Source: SSC4 sp964443225 (lineage in GTDB: Bacteria; Chloroflexota; Anaerolineae; SSC4; Amarolineaceae). From it: a stretch of 64,000 nucleotides of DNA. A model generated the notes under the pieces. The model saw nothing but the letters and a program-made list of their open reading frames with translations, was not told where the DNA came from and searched no databases. This document shows, piece after piece, positions 24,008-32,401 of the stretch; position 1 is the stretch's first letter; each line of letters opens with the position of its first letter. Position numbers and translations under genes: made by a program. The DNA lies in the NCBI GenBank assembly GCA_964443225.1, contig CAYUCC010000011.1, positions 1 to 64,000 of the forward strand, given 5' to 3'.

Positions 24008-25858
24008 ATGACATTTCCCGCAGGAGCCGCACAGCGCACGACCAGCGAGAAGGCCAGCCGCGAGGTGTACGACGTCGTGATCGTCGGCGGCGGTATCGCC
24101 GGCGCCATCATCGCGTCAGCCATGAGCCTCAACCACAAGCGCGTTCTGATGATCGAGGCTGGCCCGGGTGAAGACATCACCCAGGCCGGTTATGAGGACT
24201 ACCTGACCCGCTTCTACGGCGCCGCGTCGAAGGACAACCAGGCACCGTATCCACTTAACGCCAATGCGCCGATGCCCCGCAGTACCGACGCCCGCAAGAT
24301 CACACCCGGCCAGCCCGAAACGTCTGGCTACCTGGTGCAGACCGGGCCCTTCGGCAGTGACACCACCTACACCCGGGTCCTCGGCGGCACAACCATGCAC
24401 TGGGAAGCCAAAACCCCGCGCATGCTGCCCGAGGACTTTACAATGCACCGCACCTTGGGACTGGGCAAAGACTGGCCGCTCAAATACAACGACATCGAAC
24501 CGTATTACCGTGCCGCCGAACGTGAGATCGGCGTCTCGGCTGATACGGAGGACCAGGCCTACCTTGGCATCACCTATCCGGCAGATTACGTTTACCCGAT
24601 GCGCGGCCTGCCCCTGTCGTATCTCGACCAGATGGTCGATAAGGGCATTCGTGGCACGACCGTCAAACTCGGCGAAGAGACCTTCGAGCTCAAGGTACGC
24701 CCCTTTGCGCAGGGCCGGAACGGCATCCCCAATCCGAGGTACGATGGCGACAAAGGCTTCGTCCCAGTGGGCGCAATCAGCACGAACCAGGTCGAAGAGG
24801 GTGGGCGCTGCCAGGGCAACAACAACTGCGTACCGATCTGTCCGGTGCAGGCCAAGTACCACGCCGGCAAGACGCTGGCCAAGGCCCTCCAGACTGGCCG
24901 CGTAGACCTGCTCACGCAGTCCGTCGCCTCGAAAATCCATATCGATCCAGAGAACGGGCGCGTCACCCACATCGAAGTCAAGACCTACCACGATCCGATG
25001 GCGCCCGGATACACCACGTCGCCCGTGCGCGGTGCGATTTTCGTACTCGCCGCCAATGCCATCGAAAACCCACGCCTGATGCTCGCTTCCGGATTATCGG
25101 GTACCAGCGGTCTCGTGGGCCGCAACCTGATGGATCACGCTTACCTGCTTTCGTGGGCGCTCATGCCGGAGGTCTGCGGCACGACGCGTGGCACAAACTG
25201 CACCGGTGGCATCGTCGAGCTGCGCGGCGGTCGCTTCCGCAGTCAGCAGGCCGCGTTCGCCGTCGACATCCACAACGATGGCTGGGGCTGGGCAACCGGT
25301 TCACCCGGCAGCGATCTCGAACTGATGGTCGATGCGCAGAACAAATTTGGCCGCACCCTGCGCCGCGACCTCGTCGATCGCATCACCCGCCAGCTCCTGC
25401 TCGCCTTCATGATCGAGGTGCTGCCGGAGCCGAGCAACCGGGTGAGTGTCGATCCGGCCTACAAAGATCCGCTTGGCAATATGCGCCCCGTCATCTCCTA
25501 CAACATTCCCGAATACACGATGCGCGGCGTGGCGTACGCCCGTCGTTTCGCCCAGCTGGTCTTCCAACGCCTCGGCGCCGCCGATTACACCGCCTACGAC
25601 CCCGCCGACTACGGTTACGTTACGTACGAAGGCCAGGGCTATGCGATCCGCGGCGGCAACCACCTCGCGGGCACGCACATCATGGGCACCAGCCGGCACA
25701 ACTCGGTGGTCGATGCCGACCAGCGCGCGTGGGACTACCCGAACCTGTACCTGGTCGGCGGCGGCAGCATGCCCTCGATCGGCACGGCCAACGTGACGCT
25801 CACCATTGCGGCGCTGTGCTTCCGGACCGCCGAGGCGATTCTCAGAGAGCTGCATTAG
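24008..25858 (+). CDS. GMC-family FAD-dependent sugar dehydrogenase, large subunit 2
   Basis: A 616-residue paralogue of the preceding gene, with VVIVGGGIAGAII at about 24-36, MIEAGPGED, the cysteine set 268, 274 and 278 (CQGNNNC, then VPICP), and the catalytic-end motif AGTHIMGTSRHNSVVD followed by GTANVTLT. The N-terminal 20 residues are polar, without a Tat motif. A CAGGAG site lies 50 bases after the stop of subunit 1. It is presumably matured by the second small subunit at 26965, from which it is separated by a ferritin-like gene. Two GMC enzymes with distinct small subunits suggest two oxidation steps or two substrates. Confidence 0.85.
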   Translation: MTFPAGAAQRTTSEKASREVYDVVIVGGGIAGAIIASAMSLNHKRVLMIEAGPGEDITQAGYEDYLTRFYGAASKDNQAPYPLNANAPMPRSTDARKITPGQPETSGYLVQTGPFGSDTTYTRVLGGTTMHWEAKTPRMLPEDFTMHRTLGLGKDWPLKYNDIEPYYRAAEREIGVSADTEDQAYLGITYPADYVYPMRGLPLSYLDQMVDKGIRGTTVKLGEETFELKVRPFAQGRNGIPNPRYDGDKGFVPVGAISTNQVEEGGRCQGNNNCVPICPVQAKYHAGKTLAKALQTGRVDLLTQSVASKIHIDPENGRVTHIEVKTYHDPMAPGYTTSPVRGAIFVLAANAIENPRLMLASGLSGTSGLVGRNLMDHAYLLSWALMPEVCGTTRGTNCTGGIVELRGGRFRSQQAAFAVDIHNDGWGWATGSPGSDLELMVDAQNKFGRTLRRDLVDRITRQLLLAFMIEVLPEPSNRVSVDPAYKDPLGNMRPVISYNIPEYTMRGVAYARRFAQLVFQRLGAADYTAYDPADYGYVTYEGQGYAIRGGNHLAGTHIMGTSRHNSVVDADQRAWDYPNLYLVGGGSMPSIGTANVTLTIAALCFRTAEAILRELH

Positions 25859-25895
25859 CCAGATTTCGTCCGCACACTGCAAGGAGTAAACCAAC

Positions 25896-26975
25896 ATGAC
25901 GTTGACCAAAATCAGCACGATCGAGGACCTTCACAACTACCTTCACGTCGCGATGCAGCTCGAACATGCGACGATTCCACCCTATCTGCTGGCGCTCTAC
26001 TCCATCCATCCTGGCACCAACCCGGACGCGGTTCACGTCCTGCGTACCGTGGTGGTCGAGGAGATGCTGCATCTTACCCTGGCGGCCAACATTTTGAACG
26101 CGGTGGGCGGCGCGCCCTGCCTCACGGCTAAGGATTTCGTGCCGCAATACCCCACCGCCTTACCCGACGGCGAAAAGGACTTCAAAGTCCATCTGCGGCG
26201 CTTCTCGAAAGAGGCGGTCAGAACCTTCCTGAAGATCGAGCGACCCAGCAAAGCGTCTGACGGGGCTGCCCTACGGCGTTCGCGGTCCGGCGATCCGCAG
26301 TCCCCGGTTCCTCAGCGGCTTCATCAATTGCGCCTCCATTTTTACAGCATCGGCGACTTTTACGAAGAAATTGCGCGCGGCATCAATGAACTGGTCAGAA
26401 TCCACGGCGAGGAGAATGTGTTTACCGGCGACCCCGCAAAACAGGCTACCTCCGAATACTACTATTCCGGCGGCGGCGAGCTCATCCCGGTGTACAACCT
26501 GGCTGCGGCCAATGCGGCCATCGAACTGATTAGCGAACAAGGCGAAGGCCACGTGCGCAACATCTACGACGATGAAGGTGAACTGGCGCACTATTACCGC
26601 TACGACCAGCTGATCCGAGGCAGGTATTATCAACCCGGTGACCAGCCACACAAACCCAGCGGCCCCGCGTTGACGGTCGACTGGGACGCCACCTATCCAA
26701 TCATGCAGAATCCCCGCAAAAAGGCTTACGGCACAGGGGAACTGTACACCGCGGCGGTCGCCTTCAACCGATCCTACGCCCAGTTCCTCGCGCTGCTGAC
26801 AACGGCCTACAACGGCCAGCCACAGCTGCTGCTCGATGCAGTGCCGCAGATGTTCCACCTGCGCGATAAGATCACCCAACTGATCCGCAACCCGATTCCT
26901 GGTATGGAGGGCGTGAATGCGGCGCCTACGTTCGAGGTTGCAGAATTTGCGGAGAAGTGCCCCGATGAAGGATAA
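25896..26975 (+). CDS. ferritin-like protein, iminophenyl-pyruvate dimer synthase family
   Basis: A 359-residue protein whose N-terminal helices match the ferritin-like domain seen in VioB/RebD-type dimer synthases: QLEHATIPPYLLALYS at 21-36, and VVVEEMLHLTLAANILNAVGG at 52-72. Glu23, His24, Glu55, Glu56 and His59 could bind a metal centre. Stand-alone members are common near GMC oxidoreductases, and their reaction is unknown. The segment around residues 110-140 (arginine- and proline-rich) is unlike the rest and may be a species-specific insert. It overlaps the following small-subunit gene by eleven bases. It may be an electron or oxygen partner of the flavoproteins, which is inference. Confidence 0.75.
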   Translation: MTLTKISTIEDLHNYLHVAMQLEHATIPPYLLALYSIHPGTNPDAVHVLRTVVVEEMLHLTLAANILNAVGGAPCLTAKDFVPQYPTALPDGEKDFKVHLRRFSKEAVRTFLKIERPSKASDGAALRRSRSGDPQSPVPQRLHQLRLHFYSIGDFYEEIARGINELVRIHGEENVFTGDPAKQATSEYYYSGGGELIPVYNLAAANAAIELISEQGEGHVRNIYDDEGELAHYYRYDQLIRGRYYQPGDQPHKPSGPALTVDWDATYPIMQNPRKKAYGTGELYTAAVAFNRSYAQFLALLTTAYNGQPQLLLDAVPQMFHLRDKITQLIRNPIPGMEGVNAAPTFEVAEFAEKCPDEG

Positions 26976-27417
26976 ATTCCTGGCATTCTCCGCCGAGATC
27001 ACGGCGTTCACGACCTTCGAACTGCTGGGAACGGGTATGGCGGACGACTACCTCGCCGCGGTGATTGACGTGGTTGGTGAGGCGACCGTCGAGGAGCTGC
27101 TGCGCGCCTGGGACCGCGTCCGCGAGTCAGGCGCCGTCACCGAGGAGAACCTGCGGCGCGAAATCTTCGGCGACGAAAAGCTCGGCCCGATCGCGCGCAA
27201 CATCATCAAACTCTGGTACATCGGCACCTGGTACCAGCTGCCCTATGCCTGGTCGCAGTCGTTTGGCGCGCGCGACAAGGACGTCACCTTCGTGGTCTCG
27301 CCAGCCGCCTACGTCGAGGGTTTGCTCTGGCCAGCCATTGGCTCGCATCCGCCGGGCGCCAAGGCGCCTGGTTACGGCTCCTGGGCCAACGCACCTGTCA
27401 TTCCGGATATCCCATAA
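26965..27417 (+). CDS. FAD-dependent sorbitol/sugar dehydrogenase small subunit (FAD-SLDH family), copy 2
   Basis: A 150-residue homologue of the 21731 product with ITAFTTFELLGTGMADDYLAAV, IFGDEKLGPIARNIIKLWYIGTWYQLP and a C-terminal GSHPPGAKAPGYGSW block. It has no twin-arginine leader. The ATG at 26965 lies inside the end of the ferritin-like gene, with a GGAG site nine bases upstream, indicating coupling. It should serve the GMC enzyme at 24008. The order GMC, ferritin-like, small subunit differs from the small subunit-GMC order of the first pair. Confidence 0.8.
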   Translation: MKDKFLAFSAEITAFTTFELLGTGMADDYLAAVIDVVGEATVEELLRAWDRVRESGAVTEENLRREIFGDEKLGPIARNIIKLWYIGTWYQLPYAWSQSFGARDKDVTFVVSPAAYVEGLLWPAIGSHPPGAKAPGYGSWANAPVIPDIP

Positions 27418-27457
27418 CCGCACGTGCGGCTGAAATTACACCTGGAGAGGTCATCTC

Positions 27458-28378
27458 ATGAGTCAATCATACCGCTTCCTCGACCCACAGAAAGTCATGC
27501 TCGGCATTACGCCGACCCTCTGGTGGAACGACGATTTTCCCTTGATCGACATCGGTATCCCGTTTGGGCAGTGTATCAGCGAGATGGCGCTGGCCGGCTT
27601 CCAGGGCTGCAGTGTCGGTCACAAGTATCCAACCGACCCCGCCATCCTCACGCCGGCGCTGGAACTGCGCGGGTTGCGTGTGTCGGAGCCCTGGGTCAGC
27701 ACGTATTTCACCATTCCCAGCATGCGGGAACAGACGCTCCGGGCGTTCCACCAGCAGCTGGCGTTCATCAGGGCGATGGGCGGCACCGACATGGTCATTG
27801 CCGAGTTTGGCCAGGCCGTCAACCCGCTGCCGGTTGCGCTGTTCGCCAACCGCCCGATCTTCGACAGCAGCCAGTGGGCCGCCCTGTTCGTGGGTCTCGA
27901 AGAGCTGGGCCAGATCGCCAATGACAACGGGATGCGCCTGTGTTACCACCCGCACATGGGCACCGGCGTTATGATCCAGTCCGACATCGACCGCCTCATG
28001 GAGAACACCAGACCCGAACTGGTCCATCTCCTGCTCGACACCGGTCACCTGGCCTTTGCCGGCGCCGACCCGCTCGAGGTAACCCGCAAGTATGGCAGCC
28101 GCATCAAACACATTCACCTCAAGAATGTGCGCGCCAATATCGTCAAGCGCGCCCACCGCAATAAACTGTCCTTCAAGGACGCGGTCGAGGCCGGCGTCTT
28201 CACCGTTCCGGGCGACCCCGAAGGCGCCATCGACTTCGTGCCGATCTTCGAGGCACTGGCTGACGCACACTTCGAAGGCTGGCTTGTGGTCGAAGCCGAA
28301 CAGGATCCGGCCAAAGCCAACCCGCTGCAATACGCCAAAATGGCGCGCCAGTATCTGCGCGCGACATTGGGGTGGTAA
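27458..28378 (+). CDS. IolE-like myo-inosose-2 dehydratase / sugar isomerase TIM barrel
   Basis: A 306-residue xylose-isomerase-like TIM barrel that strongly resembles IolE: LGITPTLWWNDDFP, IDIGIPFGQCISEMALAGFQG, the CYHPHMGTG strand, LLLDTGHL and HIHLKNVR. IolE dehydrates 2-keto-myo-inositol in a Mn/Co-dependent elimination. No iolG, iolD or iolC is nearby, so the substrate may instead be a keto-sugar made by the neighbouring GMC dehydrogenases. A GGAGAGG site precedes the start. It ends one base before the ATG of the second barrel protein. The family assignment is strong; the substrate is inferred. Confidence 0.82.
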   Translation: MSQSYRFLDPQKVMLGITPTLWWNDDFPLIDIGIPFGQCISEMALAGFQGCSVGHKYPTDPAILTPALELRGLRVSEPWVSTYFTIPSMREQTLRAFHQQLAFIRAMGGTDMVIAEFGQAVNPLPVALFANRPIFDSSQWAALFVGLEELGQIANDNGMRLCYHPHMGTGVMIQSDIDRLMENTRPELVHLLLDTGHLAFAGADPLEVTRKYGSRIKHIHLKNVRANIVKRAHRNKLSFKDAVEAGVFTVPGDPEGAIDFVPIFEALADAHFEGWLVVEAEQDPAKANPLQYAKMARQYLRATLGW

Positions 28379-28379
28379 C

Positions 28380-29405
28380 ATGACGCAAGCTGGCCAGCCA
28401 GAAATCTACTTCAGCTTCTTCATGTTTACGGCCAATCTGCTGCCGGCCGGCCGCAGCTACACGAGCCGGATCGTGGAACACATCGGCGCGGTGCATGCGA
28501 TGGGTTATGCCGGTTTCGACCTGCCGATTGCGCCGCCCGCAACCAGCCTGAACCCCGCGGCCGAGCTGCGCAGTTACCAACGGCTGCGCGACGCGCTGGA
28601 CAAGGCCGGCCTGCACGACGTCGGATTCACGACCAACGTGGGTGCCACCCGTACGTACGACCCGTCGTCGATGTACCGCGACCAGCGTGAGCTGGGCCTC
28701 GCCTATCTGAAATCGCGCGTGGACATTACCAAAGCGCTGCGTGCCACCATCATGGCTGGCCCCATCGTCGTTCCCTACGGCGTCTTTCCAACGACTGACT
28801 TTGGCCAGCCGATCTGGAGCGACGCCCTGCAGGACTGGCTCGCCATGCGTTACCGCAACGCGCAGCCGATCATCCAGGAGCTTGGCGACTACGCGGCCCG
28901 ACAGGGTGTCAGCCTGGCGATCGAACCGGTCGACCACTGGGAGACCGCCGGCCCCAACCTGGTGCAGGACGTGGCGCGCTTCCTCGAAGGCGTTGCGAGC
29001 CCTCAGGTCGGCGCCTGTGTCGACATCGCCCACGTCGTCTTGGGCAGCGACGGCCCCGCCGAGTTCAGCAGCGGGATCGACAACCTGGTCGCGGCCGGCC
29101 GTCTCAACTACGTACACATTTCGGCGCCCGATCGAGGTGCGGTGAAGGACAGTTGGATCCCCTGGAAGCAGTTTCTCACGCCAATTGTGGGAAATTACAG
29201 TGGCCCCTTGTTGGTCGAGGTCTTCAATGCAATTCCGGTCTTCCTGAATTCGCTGCGGCTCACCCGCCGTAAATTCCAGATCCCTGGGGAAGATCACATC
29301 GACGACAATCGCCCAAACGCCTACACCGTCGCACGCGAGGCGATCCAGACCGTGCGCCAGGAGATCGATGCGGTACGTGCACTGTCCCGGCGCGACCCTT
29401 CTTGA
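28380..29405 (+). CDS. sugar phosphate isomerase/epimerase-like TIM-barrel protein
   Basis: A 341-residue protein of the same superfamily as its neighbour but divergent: an opening strand EIYFSFFMFTANLL, MGYAGFDLPIAPP, SLAIEPVDHWET, GACVDIAHVVLG and NYVHISAPDRG give the expected metal-ligand strands (Glu, Asp, His, Glu). It would isomerise, epimerise or cleave a sugar derivative. The ATG directly follows the stop of the IolE-like gene, so the two are coupled and may act in sequence or as a heteromer, as in TIM-barrel C-glycoside deglycosidases. A longer open frame upstream overlaps the neighbour and is rejected. Confidence 0.75.
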   Translation: MTQAGQPEIYFSFFMFTANLLPAGRSYTSRIVEHIGAVHAMGYAGFDLPIAPPATSLNPAAELRSYQRLRDALDKAGLHDVGFTTNVGATRTYDPSSMYRDQRELGLAYLKSRVDITKALRATIMAGPIVVPYGVFPTTDFGQPIWSDALQDWLAMRYRNAQPIIQELGDYAARQGVSLAIEPVDHWETAGPNLVQDVARFLEGVASPQVGACVDIAHVVLGSDGPAEFSSGIDNLVAAGRLNYVHISAPDRGAVKDSWIPWKQFLTPIVGNYSGPLLVEVFNAIPVFLNSLRLTRRKFQIPGEDHIDDNRPNAYTVAREAIQTVRQEIDAVRALSRRDPS

Positions 29406-29444
29406 GCCGTACCAGACGGCACGTGCTACCTGTGAGGAGATGAC

Positions 29445-30977
29445 ATGAGCAACAATCCCACTCAAACGGCCGCGGCAGCCGGCGCGATCAGGCCGCTGTA
29501 TCTGATGCAAACCGCCATCGATCCCAACGACCCGTTGGATTCCACGAATGCGGCTGCTGTGTCCGCGATGATGGCCGACACCCAGGGCAACATTCTCAAG
29601 AGCCATGGTCGCAACCACAGCTATCACCTCTTCGTCAGCTTCGCTGAAGGTCAGGCCGAGGATGCCAAAGCCTGGGTGCGCCAGGCGGTGGCGCCGCGGG
29701 TGACGTCGGCCATGCAGCAGTGGCAGGACGCCGCGGGCTTCCGCGCGTCCGGCATCGATGGCGGCACGTTCGTCAACTTTGCCCTGTCGGCCAGTGGTTA
29801 CCGCAAGCTGGGCTTCGATGGGGCGACGATACCCAACGATCCCAGCTTCCAGGGTGGCGCACGCGGCTCGATCGACAAGCTCAACGATCCGCCGGTCGAA
29901 CAATGGCAGCCTGGGTTCCAGGAGCAGTTGGACGCCTTACTGATTCTGGCGGACGACAACCACGACCGGCTGCAGGGAGTTCACGACGAGATCCTGGCGA
30001 GTCAGGGGGCGTTCGGCGGCGTGGTTCGAGGCATCCTTCTGGAGACAGGCGCCGCGCTGCGCCTGGATGCCAGCGGGTTGGCGGTCGAGGACAAGACCAC
30101 CACGACACATGAGCACTTTGGTTACTCCGATGGGGTCAGCCAACCCCTGTTTTTCGCCAAGGACATCGAAGAATCGCGGCTGAACAGCGGCGGCTTCGAC
30201 CAGTACGATCCCAGCGCCCCGCTGGGGTTGGTCCTCGTGAAGGATGGTAACGGGGACGCCTTCGGCTACGGCAGCTACCTGGTCTATCGTAAGCTGCGCC
30301 AGGACGTGCACGACTTCAAGCGCAGCGTGGCCAAACTGGCTGCCAGGATCGTGGAGGCGCGTGATCCTAAGGCCTCGCCCAGTGACGCCGACCTGGCGCT
30401 GGCCGAGGCGTACGTCATGGGCCGTTTCAAGGATGGCACACCGGTCGCTCTGCAAGCGGTCGACGGCTGGACCAACGAGCCCAACAATTGGAACTACGAC
30501 CAGGACGTCGATGGGCTCAAGTGCCCGTACCACGCCCACACGCGTAAGACCAACCCCCGCGGCGACAAGGCGCGGGCCTTCAGCAGTCCACTGACCGAAG
30601 AAAGCTCGCGCCGCATCGCACGCCGGGCAATCAGCTTTGGCCCACTCGACATCGATCCGCCCAAGACAGAGGAAGTGGGACTGCTTTTCATCTGCATGCA
30701 GAGCAGCATCGTCGACCAGTTCGAGTTCATCCAGGCGGCGTGGTCCAACAACGAGCAGTTCCTGCACCAAGGCACAGGGCTGGATCCGGTCGTCGGGCAG
30801 GCACCCTTCGGCCAGCGGCCAACGACTTCCCAACACTGGCCCAAGGTATACGGGCAGCGCAACGATTTTAATGGCGCCGATCCCTTCGTGAAGTACCGGT
30901 TCGCCCAATGGGTCACTATGCAGGGTGGTGAGTACTTCTTTCTGCCGAGCCTGAGTTTCCTGATGAACCTGCGATAA
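29445..30977 (+). CDS. DyP-type heme peroxidase
   Basis: A 510-residue dye-decolourising peroxidase. The heme-pocket signature HFGYSDGVSQP (GxxDG) lies at about 223-233, and the likely proximal histidine is in CPYHAHTRKTNPRG at about 359-372. The N-terminus has the DTQGNILKSHGRNHSYHLFVSF ferredoxin-like strand. It reduces hydrogen peroxide while oxidising dyes, phenols or other donors. No Tat signal or encapsulin peptide is evident, so it is probably cytoplasmic. As the last gene of the cluster it could remove peroxide made by flavoproteins or use it for a second oxidation. It is preceded by a GAGGAG site and followed by a strong hairpin. Confidence 0.88.
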   Translation: MSNNPTQTAAAAGAIRPLYLMQTAIDPNDPLDSTNAAAVSAMMADTQGNILKSHGRNHSYHLFVSFAEGQAEDAKAWVRQAVAPRVTSAMQQWQDAAGFRASGIDGGTFVNFALSASGYRKLGFDGATIPNDPSFQGGARGSIDKLNDPPVEQWQPGFQEQLDALLILADDNHDRLQGVHDEILASQGAFGGVVRGILLETGAALRLDASGLAVEDKTTTTHEHFGYSDGVSQPLFFAKDIEESRLNSGGFDQYDPSAPLGLVLVKDGNGDAFGYGSYLVYRKLRQDVHDFKRSVAKLAARIVEARDPKASPSDADLALAEAYVMGRFKDGTPVALQAVDGWTNEPNNWNYDQDVDGLKCPYHAHTRKTNPRGDKARAFSSPLTEESSRRIARRAISFGPLDIDPPKTEEVGLLFICMQSSIVDQFEFIQAAWSNNEQFLHQGTGLDPVVGQAPFGQRPTTSQHWPKVYGQRNDFNGADPFVKYRFAQWVTMQGGEYFFLPSLSFLMNLR

Positions 30978-30981
30978 GTCA

Positions 30982-31010
30982 ACGCCAGCCGCCCTGTAGG
31001 CGGCTGGCGT
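30982..31010 (+). terminator. strong stem-loop at the end of the sugar-oxidation cluster
   Basis: ACGCCAGCCGCC at 30982-30993 pairs perfectly with GGCGGCTGGCGT at 30999-31010 around a five-base loop, starting five bases after the peroxidase stop. No long T-run follows. It also lies downstream of the convergent minus-strand operon and may serve both. Confidence 0.7.
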
Positions 31011-31077
31011 CTTCACCACATGCCCACTTATCGCTCACGATGGCAGCCATTGGGCAACCAGGTTCTGGATCTCTGCC

Positions 31078-31404
31078 TCATACTCGCCGGGCATAGATGA
31101 TCCTTCCTTCGCGCAGCGCTGGACGTACGATCGTACCCACGAGATTCGTATGCCGGCGTACGTAGTCTGACCGCGCCACCACCACGTCAACGGGGATACT
31201 GATACCTGCCAGTGCACGGTAAATTCGTGCCGCTTCGGCGCCGGTGGAGGCAACATCGTCCTTGACAACCAAAAGGTCAAAGTCACTTTGCTCATCAGCA
31301 TCGCCTCGCGTCTGTGAGCCAAACAGGATGATTTGTTGTGGATCACTGACGGCAACGATTCGTTGGACGATTTCCGTCAACAGCTGGTCAGTCATATTAG
31401 CCAA
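31078..31404 (-). CDS. MNT-type nucleotidyltransferase domain protein
   Basis: A 108-residue minimal nucleotidyltransferase with the motif ILFGSQTRGDADEQSDFDLLVV at about 25-46 (GS, then D-x-D) and a third acidic position in VDVVVA. Such proteins pair with HEPN proteins as toxin-antitoxin modules, the MNT adding AMP to the HEPN toxin. No HEPN gene is recognisable downstream; only a 19-codon frame (31035-31092) remains. The start may be at 31395. Twelve bases separate it from the small gene upstream, so it is the last member of a five-gene minus-strand run. Confidence 0.72.
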   Translation of the reverse strand: MANMTDQLLTEIVQRIVAVSDPQQIILFGSQTRGDADEQSDFDLLVVKDDVASTGAEAARIYRALAGISIPVDVVVARSDYVRRHTNLVGTIVRPALREGRIIYARRV

Positions 31405-31416
31405 ACCTATTGTCAG

Positions 31417-31650
31417 CTATTCGTTCACGGTCCACTGGCTCATCCATTCCCTAACTTGAATATAACCTTGCAGCTCGTCATCTGACAGAGTCGGAGCAGT
31501 CAAAAGCAGGCGTTGAAGTTGCCCTGATTCCTGATCGCCCTCTTCGAGGGGAAGGACAATCACCTCCACTCGCTTACCGAGAAAATGCGCTGGAAGTTTA
31601 ACAGTTACCGCCCCTGCTATCACCTCCTGTACACTCCGAACGGCTATCAT
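31417..31650 (-). CDS. small antitoxin-like protein
   Basis: A 77-residue protein beginning MIAVRSVQEVIAGAVTVKLPAHFLGKRVEVIVLPLEEG, a beta-strand pattern common in short antitoxins that swap strands to bind DNA. The C-terminal half is acidic and would wrap a partner. The start has a GGAGG site. It lies between the P-loop protein and the nucleotidyltransferase with gaps of 15 and 12 bases. It may be the antitoxin partner of the nucleotidyltransferase or of a lost toxin. No named family could be assigned with certainty. Confidence 0.5.
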   Translation of the reverse strand: MIAVRSVQEVIAGAVTVKLPAHFLGKRVEVIVLPLEEGDQESGQLQRLLLTAPTLSDDELQGYIQVREWMSQWTVNE

Positions 31651-31665
31651 AGGTATCCTCCGTGA

Positions 31666-32367
31666 TCACGCATTCCGACGTATTCCCAATCGTTGCGCTA
31701 CCCGTCCCGCAAAGGCATCCACTGGTTCGGATCCACGTCTTGCGCAGACCACGATGTCGTTTTCCCGGCATTCTGCCAGGATCGTGGCCGTGATGCATGC
31801 GTCGAATTCGAGGAATTTCTGCCACGCGGCCTCGCCCTGCGGAAGCTGGCAAACCACATCCTTCATGGGACGCCGGTCTTCCGCTTCCCAGACGGCGGCG
31901 GAGGCGCCTTCTGGGGCAGCCAGACAGACGATCTGCCGCGCCGGGATGACACGGGCAACGAGTGCCGGATTGCAGATGCCACCATCGATCAGCACACACG
32001 CATCGGGAGGCGTACCGGCCAGGTCTTCGACCAGCAAATCCAGATACTCAGGCAGCGCCGCCTGGTTGAAGTCGTTGAACTCGCTCCACGTCATATCCAG
32101 CAGCCAGGCCAGGCTGTTGGCCGCCGTGGACCAGGCGTAGTTGACCGGATGCCGTTCGGGCGAAAATCGTCCGTGGTAGTCGCCGTAGATGTGGGCATCC
32201 ATGTCATAAATATCGATGCCGTACGTGGCGGACAGAACCTGGGAGACGGTAGTCTTGCCGGCACCGGCCCCACCAACCACCCAATAGAGCCGGCTTCGTG
32301 CCTGAAGGGCGGCGCGGGCCTGCGCAAGCAAGTCATGATCGATTGTGAAGATCGCGGGCGATGTCAT
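31666..32367 (-). CDS. P-loop NTPase / kinase-like protein
   Basis: A 233-residue protein with a Walker A loop VVGGAGAGKTTVSQ at about 29-42, followed by IYDMDAHIYGDYHGRF, an acidic substrate site like that of adenylate-type kinases. It ends with a positively charged, HTH-free C-terminus. It probably phosphorylates a small molecule. The start at 32367 (MTSPAIF) is supported by an AGGAAG site; the longer frame adds cysteine-rich, unlikely residues. It lies 34 bases after the S-adenosylhomocysteinase-like gene. No closer family is recognised. Confidence 0.6.
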   Translation of the reverse strand: MTSPAIFTIDHDLLAQARAALQARSRLYWVVGGAGAGKTTVSQVLSATYGIDIYDMDAHIYGDYHGRFSPERHPVNYAWSTAANSLAWLLDMTWSEFNDFNQAALPEYLDLLVEDLAGTPPDACVLIDGGICNPALVARVIPARQIVCLAAPEGASAAVWEAEDRRPMKDVVCQLPQGEAAWQKFLEFDACITATILAECRENDIVVCARRGSEPVDAFAGRVAQRLGIRRNA

Positions 32368-32401
32368 CGTCGTGAACTTCCTGTCATCGAGCGGCCGCTG
32401 G

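Noticed and set aside
22081..24180. 699-codon open frame on the minus strand
   Set aside because: It lies opposite two well-supported GMC and small-subunit genes. High GC gives long antisense frames, and its translation has no recognisable domain.
28200..29903. 567-codon minus-strand open frame
   Set aside because: Antisense to the TIM-barrel and peroxidase genes, with no family motifs or ribosome site.
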